Shown here one piece after another: positions 8,342 through 16,577 of a stretch of DNA of 30,902 nt. The DNA is taken from positions 1 to 30,902 of IMG/VR virus record IMGVR_UViG_3300030419_001056. One strand, given 5' to 3'. Both the position numbers and the translations under genes were made by a program. Every line of letters starts with the position of its first letter. Within the stretch, counting starts at the first letter, position 1. The DNA comes from a virus. The notes beneath the pieces are model-generated. The model did not search any database. It had not been told where the DNA came from and worked only from the letters and a program-made list of their open reading frames with translations.

Positions 8342-9178
8342 ATGGCAAAAAAAGCAATAAAAGACGTATTAGCTAAAGAAGAGTTAGTACAAGAAGAAGT
8401 AGTAGTTAAGGAAGAACCAAAAACTACTAAACCATTAAAACAAGAAAAACCAATAGATAGATGGGAAGTTAAAGATAGAGAATATTATCTTTTAGGTGAT
8501 CATTCACCTGTAATGAAACTATTAAGATCTAAAGGTATATATTGGTTTGATGAAGAAAAAGGTTATGAAAGAGAAATCAAACTCACAACTAACCAAAGAA
8601 CAGTATTTGTTGACGAATTTAAAGGAGATGCAAAACTGGAACATATTATTTTTAGAGATGGAGTTTTAAACGTCCCTAGAAATAAAGTTGTTTTACAACA
8701 ACTATTATCATTATATCATCCTGGAAAAGGAAAAGAGTATGATGAAAGAAACAATGAAGCAGAAGCGCAAGATGAATTATTTAGCATAGAAATGCAATTA
8801 GAAGCTTTAAATGTAGCTAAAAATATGGATATTGATCAAGCTGAAGCAATAGTAAGAACAGAATCTGGTTCTAGAGTATCTAAGATGACTTCTAAGGAAA
8901 TTAAAAGAGATCTTATGGTATTTGCTAAGAATGATCCGTATTTGTTCTTAGAACTCGCTAACGACGAAAATATCAACATTAGAAATATTGGTATTAAAGC
9001 TGTTGAAGAGGGAATACTTAGTTTATCAAGTGACCAAAGAACATTTATGTGGGGTAAAACCAAAAAGAAAATCATGACTGTTCCATTTGATGAAAACCCA
9101 TATTCAGCATTAACACATTATTTTAAAACTGATGAAGGTTTAGACGTTTATAGAGCAGTTGAAAAAAGATTAAAATAA
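8342..9178 (+). CDS. conserved-looking protein of unknown function downstream of the capsid gene
   Basis: This 278-aa soluble protein has a Lys/Glu-rich first 45 residues, a compact alpha/beta part about residues 46-135 (EYYLLGDHSPVMKLLRSKG, then YWFDEEKGYEREIKLTTNQR), and a helical second half with KNMDIDQAEAIVRTESGSR, MTSKEIKRDLMVFAKNDPYL and a closing HYFKTDEGLDVYRAVEKRL. No catalytic motif, membrane segment or known DNA-binding motif is visible. I have an impression that similar proteins follow the capsid gene in marine phages, but I cannot name the family. Its own leader resembles that of the scaffold gene, and a terminator separates it from the capsid gene, suggesting moderate late expression. 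A head-completion or virion role is possible from position only. Confidence 0.75.
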   Translation: MAKKAIKDVLAKEELVQEEVVVKEEPKTTKPLKQEKPIDRWEVKDREYYLLGDHSPVMKLLRSKGIYWFDEEKGYEREIKLTTNQRTVFVDEFKGDAKLEHIIFRDGVLNVPRNKVVLQQLLSLYHPGKGKEYDERNNEAEAQDELFSIEMQLEALNVAKNMDIDQAEAIVRTESGSRVSKMTSKEIKRDLMVFAKNDPYLFLELANDENINIRNIGIKAVEEGILSLSSDQRTFMWGKTKKKIMTVPFDENPYSALTHYFKTDEGLDVYRAVEKRLK

Positions 9179-9193
9179 TTAATCACTTATAGG

Positions 9194-9216
9194 ATGGTCA
9201 TCCTATGGGTGACCAT
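9194..9216 (+). other. RNA hairpin in the intergenic gap
   Basis: ATGGTCATCC (9194-9203) pairs with GGGTGACCAT (9207-9216) in a 10-bp stem including one T-G wobble, with a three-base TAT loop. It is followed by an A-run, not a T-run, so it is not a standard terminator on the + strand. It sits between the 278-aa and 126-aa genes and may be an mRNA stability or processing hairpin. Confidence 0.6.
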
Positions 9217-9236
9217 TACTATAAAAAAAAGAAATT

Positions 9237-9617
9237 ATGGCAAACGGAAATAGATTTATGGAGCTTGAAGTTCAGAATACATCAAATAAATTCATGATGA
9301 ATCAATCTGGAGCATATAGTGATCCTAACTATATATCTACATCAAACTTTAGTCGAGTTGGAGAAGAAATGATGGCTGGTTATCAACAAGGTTATGAATT
9401 AGGTCATGCAATGTATAACTCTCCTGATCGTGTTCAATTAAGAGCAGATTATGATAAAGCTGTTAAAGAAGGTTTTGAAGGTAGCATGAGGGAATATAGA
9501 AAAGGAAGAAGACAGGCGGGCACTTTACCTAGACAGAAAAGAAGAGCAGCTAATAAAGCAAAAAGGCAAGCTAATAAAGCAAAGAGAAAAGCAAGAAGAG
9601 CAGCTAGAAGAAATTAA
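9237..9617 (+). CDS. small protein with a protamine-like basic tail
   Basis: This 126-aa protein has two parts. Residues 1-85 are neutral and look soluble (FMELEVQNTSNKFMMNQSGA, then MMAGYQQGYELGHAMYNSPD). Residues 86-126 are almost entirely Arg, Lys, Ala, Gln and Asn, with three seven-residue repeats (ANKAKRQ, ANKAKRK, ARRAARR). Such a tail would bind DNA or an acidic partner without sequence specificity. Its place among virion genes suggests a packaged DNA-associated or head-tail joining protein, but no family is recognised. It starts directly after a hairpin and an A-rich leader. An alternative reading is a basic partner of the acidic scaffold. Confidence 0.7.
   Translation: MANGNRFMELEVQNTSNKFMMNQSGAYSDPNYISTSNFSRVGEEMMAGYQQGYELGHAMYNSPDRVQLRADYDKAVKEGFEGSMREYRKGRRQAGTLPRQKRRAANKAKRQANKAKRKARRAARRN
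9549..9611 (+). repeat. three 21-bp tandem repeats encoding the basic tail
   Basis: Units at 9549-9569, 9570-9590 and 9591-9611. The first two share their first 14 bases (GCTAATAAAGCAAA) and encode ANKAKRQ and ANKAKRK; the third is diverged (ARRAARR). They build the polycation heptad by heptad, so length changes in whole units would be tolerated. Confidence 0.8.
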
Positions 9618-9630
9618 AAAAGAATAAACT

Positions 9631-10704
9631 ATGGCTATAAATATAAATAACGTATATAAAAGAGTTTTATCTATAATAAATAAAGAACAAAGAGGTTTTA
9701 TAACACCTGATGAGTTTAATAAAATGGCTGAACAGGTACAATTATCTTTATTAGAACAGTCTTTCTTTGAATATAATAGATTTTTAAATATGAACTCTGT
9801 TAATAGAATTAATAGTGGATATGCAAATTTACCTAAAAAAATTAAAGAAAAAATTGATACATTCTACAAATCAGGTACCATTTCATTAAACACATCAACA
9901 GGAATTGGTAGTCTTCCAAGTGATATATATAAGCTTATAGATTTAACAATAAGTAATCAAACAATTTCCTTAGAACAAGTGGATAAACACGAACTTCCTT
10001 ATATGTTGTCTTCTCCACTCACAAAACCCACAACAGATTTTCCAGTATATTACAAGAGAACAACAGCTTCTGGGGAGGCAGAAATTATTGTAGAACCAGC
10101 TGCAACAGATGGATCTTGGACTTTAGGTAATCCATTATGTACTTATATTAAAATACCAACAACACCAAGATGGGGTTATGTTGTTAATACAACATATGGT
10201 ACAAATATATATGATTCAAATCCTTATATAGAAACTGGTTTACTTTTAGATAGTACTATCAACCATACTACTAGTATTGGTATAGTGACCACACAATCTG
10301 CAGGTGCTGCGGCAAATGATTATACAGGAACACCAGGTGTTACGGCAGGTTGGACAACAAGTGGTAGTGGAACAGGTGCAAGTATAACAATTACAGTTGG
10401 TAGTGGTGGAACAATAACAGGTGTTAAAATTAATACCGCTGGTACTGGTTATGTAAAAGACGATACTATAACTATAGATGCTACCGCTATACTTGGATCT
10501 ACAAGTGCTGTATTAACACTTAGAAATGAAGATATTTATAAAAGTACAACAAAAGGATCAGTAGATTTTGAATTACATCCTTCTGAAGAAACAAACTTAG
10601 TAAACGGTATACTAGCTATGGCTGGTATAGTTATAAAAGCACCAGATATAACACAAATGGCAAGTCAAATAATACAAAGCAACCAAATAGCTAAACAACA
10701 ATAA
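9631..10704 (+). CDS. connector/ring-type tail structural protein with an inserted Gly/Thr domain
   Basis: This 357-aa protein starts with NNVYKRVLSIINKEQRGFIT, followed by PDEFNKMAEQVQLSLLEQSFF. I associate this opening, from memory, with a ring or tail structural protein of crAss-like and marine Bacteroidota phages that sits below the portal. Residues 90-215 are beta-rich (EQVDKHELPYMLSSPLTKPT). About residues 215-300 change character to Gly/Thr/Ser/Ala-rich sequence with GSGGTITGVKINTAGTGYV, a pattern like the surface beta domains inserted in other phage tail proteins. The end returns to a conserved-looking helical segment (HPSEETNLVNGILAMAGIVI). It is followed two bases later by the next structural gene, so the pair is probably co-translated. 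Ring identity is inferred. Confidence 0.65.
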   Translation: MAININNVYKRVLSIINKEQRGFITPDEFNKMAEQVQLSLLEQSFFEYNRFLNMNSVNRINSGYANLPKKIKEKIDTFYKSGTISLNTSTGIGSLPSDIYKLIDLTISNQTISLEQVDKHELPYMLSSPLTKPTTDFPVYYKRTTASGEAEIIVEPAATDGSWTLGNPLCTYIKIPTTPRWGYVVNTTYGTNIYDSNPYIETGLLLDSTINHTTSIGIVTTQSAGAAANDYTGTPGVTAGWTTSGSGTGASITITVGSGGTITGVKINTAGTGYVKDDTITIDATAILGSTSAVLTLRNEDIYKSTTKGSVDFELHPSEETNLVNGILAMAGIVIKAPDITQMASQIIQSNQIAKQQ

Positions 10705-10706
10705 AT

Positions 10707-11867
10707 ATGGGACTATTAGGAACAACAAAACCACAACAATATTATCAGTTAGGAGAAACTTTTAATAATGATTTAGGAAATTTAAGTACTATTATTAGTA
10801 CGAATATAGCTGAATTAACTATAGCTAATCCTCCTACTGCTGAATCAGAATTTAGAGTATATTTAAATGATGAAGAACAGTTTTTATCAAATTATACTTA
10901 TAGTTCACCTAATATTACTTTTACACATTTTAATAGAAGTGGTGTTGCAGCTACTGTAAGTGCTACTCCTCTAACTACAACTGATGAAATAGTAGTTAAA
11001 TTAATAAATAGACTTCATGGTGATTATAGGTATATAACATTAAAAGATATTGTTAATAACTTTATGATTGGTTATGTTGGTGATGGTAAGTTAATAAATT
11101 CCGCTAAAAGATCTGATGTTTTATTTCATGCAAAAAGATGTATTGCTGAATTTAATTATGATATTGGTAGAGTTGAGAAAATTCAAGAAGTTGAAGTTGG
11201 ACCAAGTTTAAGTATACCAATGCCGCAAGATTATATTAATTATGTAAAAATATGTTGGATTGATACAGCGGGTATTGAACATTTGTTGTATCCAGCTGAT
11301 TATACATCTAAACCAAGTGAATCAATTATTCAAGATTCTAACTATGAATATTTATTTACTACAGAACAAGATTTAATAACAGCTGACCCATCTGTAACCT
11401 CAGAGAGATTTAATGAATTTAATAGTGGTACCTTAAGTGGTAGTATAAGTCATGATGATTATTATTATTGGAATGACAACAACACTTATAAAGCAACTAA
11501 TTTTGGTATGAGATATGGTATTGAACCAAAATATACAAATGATAATGGTGTTTTTATTATAGATGAATTAAATGGTAAAATAACTTTTGATAGTAGTCTT
11601 AGTGAAAAAGTAGTTACTTTACAATATATATCTGATGGTTTAGGTACTGATAGTGAAATGAAAATACATAAGTTTGCTGAAGAAGGAATGTATAAAAGTT
11701 TATTACATGATATATTAGCAACAAGAGCTGGTATACCAGAATATGTAGTAAGAAGATACAAAATAGAAAAAAGAGCGGCAATGAGAAATGCTAAATTAAG
11801 ATTATCTAACATAAAACTTGCTGAAATGACACAAATCATGAAAGGTAAGAATAAATGGATTAAATAA
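10707..11867 (+). CDS. head-tail connector / tail-tubular-like ring protein
   Basis: This 386-aa protein has an N-terminal module (residues about 28-95) with a tail-fibre-like signature, VYLN followed by NYTYSSPNITFTH, that also occurs in the next gene. The main part carries FHAKRCIAEFNYDIGRVEKI, a VEVGPSLSIPMPQDYINYVKI strand set, and a C-terminal helical block (KFAEEGMYKSLLHDILATRA, then GIPEYVVRRYKIEKRAAMRN). This layout resembles the P22 gp4 / T7 gp11-type tail-tubular proteins, and especially their crAss-like counterparts, which form a ring closing the portal. The gene ends with tandem TAA TAA, six bases before the next ATG. The connector role is supported by features and by position between the other ring protein and the muzzle. 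Confidence 0.7.
   Translation: MGLLGTTKPQQYYQLGETFNNDLGNLSTIISTNIAELTIANPPTAESEFRVYLNDEEQFLSNYTYSSPNITFTHFNRSGVAATVSATPLTTTDEIVVKLINRLHGDYRYITLKDIVNNFMIGYVGDGKLINSAKRSDVLFHAKRCIAEFNYDIGRVEKIQEVEVGPSLSIPMPQDYINYVKICWIDTAGIEHLLYPADYTSKPSESIIQDSNYEYLFTTEQDLITADPSVTSERFNEFNSGTLSGSISHDDYYYWNDNNTYKATNFGMRYGIEPKYTNDNGVFIIDELNGKITFDSSLSEKVVTLQYISDGLGTDSEMKIHKFAEEGMYKSLLHDILATRAGIPEYVVRRYKIEKRAAMRNAKLRLSNIKLAEMTQIMKGKNKWIK
10891..10909 (+). repeat. 19-bp exact repeat, copy 1 (shared with the tail-hub gene)
   Basis: ATTATACTTATAGTTCACC is repeated exactly at 12646-12664 in the next gene. Both copies are read in the frame giving (N/D)YTYSSP and lie inside the same kind of beta module, so this marks a shared domain and not a chance match. 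Confidence 0.85.
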
Positions 11868-11873
11868 TAAACA

Positions 11874-14800
11874 ATGCCAGAAATAAAGAATAGTTTTTTA
11901 AAGGGTAAGATGAATAAAGATCTTGATGATCGACTTATCCCTAAAGGTGAATATAGAGAAGCACAAAATATTATAATAACTGAATCTGAAGATGGTGATG
12001 TTGGTGCTATAGAAAATATTTTAGGAAATAAAATACCTTATAATGATGCTTTAACAACAGGTAATACTGGTAATAATACTGATATTATAGGTTATGTTAA
12101 AGATGTTAAAAATAATAGAATAATATTCTTTATAACTAACTTTGAAGGTGATGCCAATAGTACGGATATTAGAACAATGAACAAGGCAGATAATTTAGGT
12201 TCTGATATAACTAGTACATCTGCATACAGTGCTGATACACACTACTGTGGTATATACATGTATAGAGGTGATCAACAAGACGTAAAGAAATTAGTAACTG
12301 GTGCTTGGTTAAACTTAAGTAAAAACCACTTAATCACAGGAGTTAACGTATTAGAAGATATGTTATTTTGGACTGATAATTATAATCAACCAAGAAAAAT
12401 AAATATCGATAAAGCTTTAAATAATTATAATAGCGCATCTGATCAATATTATCTATATGAGGAACAAATAAGTGTTGCTAAAATTGCTCCATGGGGAGCT
12501 ATAAGATTAACAGACTGTGGTCAACCTTTTATTGGTGATGGAAGCACTAGAGCGTTTACTGTAACCACAGCTTATTTTGAAACATTACCTACAGTTGAAA
12601 CTGAAATTGACGTGTTTGTTAATGGATATTTAATTGATCCTGATGATTATACTTATAGTTCACCAACAGTAACACTTAATAGTAATTCAAACACAACAAA
12701 TGGTAGTAATCACTTAGAACAAAATGGCGCTCCTAAATCTCCCTATGAAGTACTTATTAAAAAGAAAACTGTATTTAGTAACGAAGTTAATATTAATAAT
12801 GATTATTTAAAAGAAAAGTTTGTTAGATTTTCTTATAGATATAAATTCGAAGATGGTGAATATTCTACAATAGCACCGTTTACACAACATGTGTTTGAAC
12901 CATTAAACGATGCTAAACTTGATTATATTATAGATAGTAACAATGATGTAAGTAAAACTGATGTTATAAAGACTACAAATTTAAAAATAATGGAAAATCA
13001 AATCAATCAAGTTGAGATGAGAATACCATTACCAGAATTAAATGAGATGTCAAAAAGTTTAACACCACCAACAACATGGAGTAATACTTTTAATATATCA
13101 AACATAGAGATTTTAGCAAAAGAATCAGATAGTCCAGCTGTAAAAGTAGTTGCTGATATAAAAGTTAACACAACATCTAGTTCAACTTTTATGGACTCTA
13201 TAGAATCATATCATCATAAACCTATTAATAATTATAATCTATATATTAAAGCTGAAGGAACAATGGGTACTGCTGGATTTGATAATAGCAATCCTAATAT
13301 AATCAAAGTATGGAACTCAGGAACTTATAAAGCTGATTACGATAGTATTACAGCTGGAGATAAATTATACTGGGAAGACTCTACAATAGGTGATGCTTTT
13401 ACTGGAATGAGTGCTGTTGATTATACTTTTGATACAGGTACTTCTGATGCTGATCCTGGAGCTGGAAAAATTAGATTTGATCATGCAACTGTTACAAGTG
13501 TGCTCAATATATATATAAATGACGCTGACGCTGGAGCTAATGATAAACATACTGAGTATAATTTAATGAAAAACCAAAAGCATAATACTGGTAACGTTTG
13601 TATGGGTTTTATTAGAGTAGCTGACAATGGTAGTTCAACAAATTATACACAATTTAAAGTTAAATCAGTAACAGAAGCTACCGGATATTGGAAATTTGAA
13701 GTATGGGATAACGGAGGTCAGCAAGATAACGGTGAGGTAGATTCTATTGTTGCGGGTAGTGGTGGCCATGTTACTATTAGCGCTGCAACAAAAGATGTTA
13801 CATTTTATGAAATTGGTGATTTGCATTCAGCTACAATTGTGTCAGTAGATGGTAACGATATTACTACTACTGGTATGACAACTAGTAGTCATTATGATAA
13901 ACAAAATTATGAACTAATAACAGTTATACCAAGATATCATCATAGACAAGTTTGTAGATTTCTATATAGATCTGAAGAACCCTATAAGGTTATACCAGAA
14001 GGTCAATTAACAAGAGTATTTGATCAAGTACCTTTGAGAGCTAAAGCTCAAGAAATATCTGGTAATAGAGTTATTTATGGAAATTACACTGAAAATTATC
14101 CTCATCCAACAGATGAATATGGCAATAAAGGTGTTAATTTTGTTGCTGCTGATGGAAGAAAAGGTAATAATGAGCATGCTGATACAGCTGGTTATTTACA
14201 GTGGTTACAAAAACAATACAAATACCATTCTGCTAAACAAAGAAGAACTTATCAATTAGGTATAGTTTTTGCTGATAGATTTGGAAGACAATCACCAGTG
14301 TTGTTATCAACAAATCAATTACAACCAGATCCTGTTACATTAGCATCGGATCAAGGTGTAAATGATACTTACACTATACCAAATGTATCTGAAAATTTAT
14401 CAGAGAAACTTACAAGTGATACTTATAGTTGGAGTACTTTACAAGAAGCCTTCGGTGTTTGTTTAGATATGGAATTTATGGATCCTTCTGGTGTAACACA
14501 AAGTTTATCAGAAGTGTTTAATAATACTATAGGTACTGGATATAATCCATACGGTTGGTATTCTTATAGAGTTGTTGTAAAACAAACAGAACAAGATTAT
14601 TATAACGTATACTGTTCACACCCAGCGGATAGTTGGAATAGTGTAGATAATAAACGAGATACTGGTAGAAGTGGTAGAAGTTGGTTAAGTTTATATGGAG
14701 ATAATATAAATAAAGTACCAAGAGATGTAAAAACTCAAGATGAAACTAAAGAAGGTATATCAGGGTCTGAAGTTAGACTATTTCCTAAAGTTATATCAAT

Positions 14801-16562
14801 GGGAGTACAAGCACCAACTGGTAATTTTAGACATTATTCAACAATGAATGATCTTGGTGTTCAAGGCGTTTATGGAGATAGACAAAAAGATTTAATTGAT
14901 GTAATTAGTATAGGTACTGCTAAAGATCAAGGATTATGGTTTACTGGTGATGGTCAAGAACATCATCCAGATTATGGATCAGCTGGATTTAATATAGCAC
15001 CATTTGTTTATGGTAAAAGAAAAGGTCCATTAGTAGCAGAGTTACCTAATATGTCTCAAATGTATGAAACACATAACCCAGCTGGTACAAAAGGAAGAGT
15101 ACAAGAATCAACAGGTGCTTTCGAGTCTCCAGTTACCACTCCACATGGAGTAGGTACTGCTATTCTTGTTTGGAACGTAGAAGCTAGTGGTCCTGCTGAT
15201 TATCAAAGCCAAGCGTATGGTGATGATGTTGATGTTATTGATGAATTTGATGTGGGTGGTACTAATATAAAAACACTTAATGATGAAGTTCCAGTATATG
15301 TTGATTCTTATGCCCACGCTACTAGAACAGTAACTTGGAGTCAAGCACAAAGTGTTAAACAAGGTGATGAAATATATTTTAGTGGATCAAAAGAAGGTTT
15401 AACTATCTTTGAAACAGAACCAGTAGAGTCAAAATTAGATATATATTGGGAAACTTCAACTTGTGGATTAGTATCAGAATTAAATGATTCTATAAAAGAT
15501 GCGGCTGGATCAGCGCCTACAAATATTGGTTGGGACACTACAGCTCCATTAGATGGTACAGCAGACGCTACTAATATAAATATTCCAGAAGGTACAGCAC
15601 AGGGGTCAACAATAGGTAATTTAGCTGCTACAGGAGCATTAGCACCTGCTGGATCTATGAGTTGGGAAATGATTTGGTTTAAAGATAATAATAATGTTGA
15701 ACATAACGATAAAGTATATGTTCAAGGTGCTGGAGCAGTGCAAACAGCAAACCCTGGTGGAGGATTTTATTATTCAAATTCAGGTTATGATAATTGGACA
15801 TTAAGAGTAAGGGCTTCAGAATCAGGTGGAACTAGTACAGTAGATAATGTTACTTTAGGAATAACAAACTCTCCACCTTTATGTAGTCACGGTGCTCAAA
15901 CTTTAGATTCTATTTATGAAAAACCAGGAGATGGTAGTTCTTGGAGTATTGAATTTACAAATTCAACAGGTGCCCAATCTCCTACCAAAAACACAGATGG
16001 TTTAACAATATCGCATAATTTTCCTAATCATACTGCTAATAATGCTAAGTTTGTAACCACTATCAATGCGGGTCAAGCAATATTCTCAACTGGTCCTGAT
16101 TGGGACGCAACTGAAGCAGCTGCATTTTTTGCTTTAGGTGATCTCGCAAGAACTGTTCAATTTACACTAGTAGATCAAGATGGTGATGGTCTATCAACAA
16201 CATCACCATGTGAAACAAGGATAGATGAGCAGCAAATAAGATATGAAAAACAATTAAGATATGACGCTAGTACTTGTGGTAATGATGATAATTGTACTGG
16301 ACCAGATGTAACAGGTGGAGCAATGTGTGATCCAACTACAACAACTTGGTATGTTGCAATGGGAACAAGTAGTTATGAACCTACTGGAGATACGTTATAT
16401 ACATTAAATAGAATATATAGTAAACCTTCTGGTAGTGGAGTTGCACCAGATGGCTATTACATGGTAGGTACAGCTGAATCGGGTAACAATATGTGTTATC
16501 GAGTTAGTGGTGGTGCTGGTTATATTTCAGCTGTAACAGGACCACATTATTGTTGTGAATAA
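11874..16562 (+). CDS. tail-hub / muzzle-type structural protein with Cys-rich cadherin-like C-terminus
   Basis: This 1562-aa protein would form most of the short tail below the ring proteins. Residues 7-55 (KGKMNKDLDDRLIPKGEYRE, then SEDGDVGAIENILGN) form an opening I recall from the large 'stabilisation/muzzle' proteins of crAss-like and other marine phages. Residues 200-300 hold a DVFVNGYLIDPDDYTYSSPT module. Further conserved-looking blocks are RAKAQEISGNRVIYGNYTEN, AKQRRTYQLGIVFADRFGRQ, and YSYRVVVKQTEQDYYNVY. The core seems to close near residues 1180-1205 with ETEPVESKLDIYWETST. After that come about 355 residues with a cadherin-like INIPEGTAQGSTIG segment, a DQDGDG loop and eight further cysteines, possibly a surface or receptor-binding extension. 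The next gene is in the same frame after one TAA. Confidence 0.75.
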   Translation: MPEIKNSFLKGKMNKDLDDRLIPKGEYREAQNIIITESEDGDVGAIENILGNKIPYNDALTTGNTGNNTDIIGYVKDVKNNRIIFFITNFEGDANSTDIRTMNKADNLGSDITSTSAYSADTHYCGIYMYRGDQQDVKKLVTGAWLNLSKNHLITGVNVLEDMLFWTDNYNQPRKINIDKALNNYNSASDQYYLYEEQISVAKIAPWGAIRLTDCGQPFIGDGSTRAFTVTTAYFETLPTVETEIDVFVNGYLIDPDDYTYSSPTVTLNSNSNTTNGSNHLEQNGAPKSPYEVLIKKKTVFSNEVNINNDYLKEKFVRFSYRYKFEDGEYSTIAPFTQHVFEPLNDAKLDYIIDSNNDVSKTDVIKTTNLKIMENQINQVEMRIPLPELNEMSKSLTPPTTWSNTFNISNIEILAKESDSPAVKVVADIKVNTTSSSTFMDSIESYHHKPINNYNLYIKAEGTMGTAGFDNSNPNIIKVWNSGTYKADYDSITAGDKLYWEDSTIGDAFTGMSAVDYTFDTGTSDADPGAGKIRFDHATVTSVLNIYINDADAGANDKHTEYNLMKNQKHNTGNVCMGFIRVADNGSSTNYTQFKVKSVTEATGYWKFEVWDNGGQQDNGEVDSIVAGSGGHVTISAATKDVTFYEIGDLHSATIVSVDGNDITTTGMTTSSHYDKQNYELITVIPRYHHRQVCRFLYRSEEPYKVIPEGQLTRVFDQVPLRAKAQEISGNRVIYGNYTENYPHPTDEYGNKGVNFVAADGRKGNNEHADTAGYLQWLQKQYKYHSAKQRRTYQLGIVFADRFGRQSPVLLSTNQLQPDPVTLASDQGVNDTYTIPNVSENLSEKLTSDTYSWSTLQEAFGVCLDMEFMDPSGVTQSLSEVFNNTIGTGYNPYGWYSYRVVVKQTEQDYYNVYCSHPADSWNSVDNKRDTGRSGRSWLSLYGDNINKVPRDVKTQDETKEGISGSEVRLFPKVISMGVQAPTGNFRHYSTMNDLGVQGVYGDRQKDLIDVISIGTAKDQGLWFTGDGQEHHPDYGSAGFNIAPFVYGKRKGPLVAELPNMSQMYETHNPAGTKGRVQESTGAFESPVTTPHGVGTAILVWNVEASGPADYQSQAYGDDVDVIDEFDVGGTNIKTLNDEVPVYVDSYAHATRTVTWSQAQSVKQGDEIYFSGSKEGLTIFETEPVESKLDIYWETSTCGLVSELNDSIKDAAGSAPTNIGWDTTAPLDGTADATNINIPEGTAQGSTIGNLAATGALAPAGSMSWEMIWFKDNNNVEHNDKVYVQGAGAVQTANPGGGFYYSNSGYDNWTLRVRASESGGTSTVDNVTLGITNSPPLCSHGAQTLDSIYEKPGDGSSWSIEFTNSTGAQSPTKNTDGLTISHNFPNHTANNAKFVTTINAGQAIFSTGPDWDATEAAAFFALGDLARTVQFTLVDQDGDGLSTTSPCETRIDEQQIRYEKQLRYDASTCGNDDNCTGPDVTGGAMCDPTTTTWYVAMGTSSYEPTGDTLYTLNRIYSKPSGSGVAPDGYYMVGTAESGNNMCYRVSGGAGYISAVTGPHYCCE
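12646..12664 (+). repeat. 19-bp exact repeat, copy 2
   Basis: Exact copy of 10891-10909, encoding DYTYSSP within the VNG...DYTYSSPTVT module of the tail-hub protein. The modules around the two copies align as proteins, while the surrounding DNA has diverged. Confidence 0.85.
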
Positions 16563-16577
16563 TTAAAAATATATAAT

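Noticed and set aside
11486-11839. 117-aa open frame on the minus strand with hydrophobic stretches
   Set aside because: Antisense to the well-supported ring protein; hydrophobicity results from reversing A/T-rich codons, and no other minus-strand gene exists in the window.
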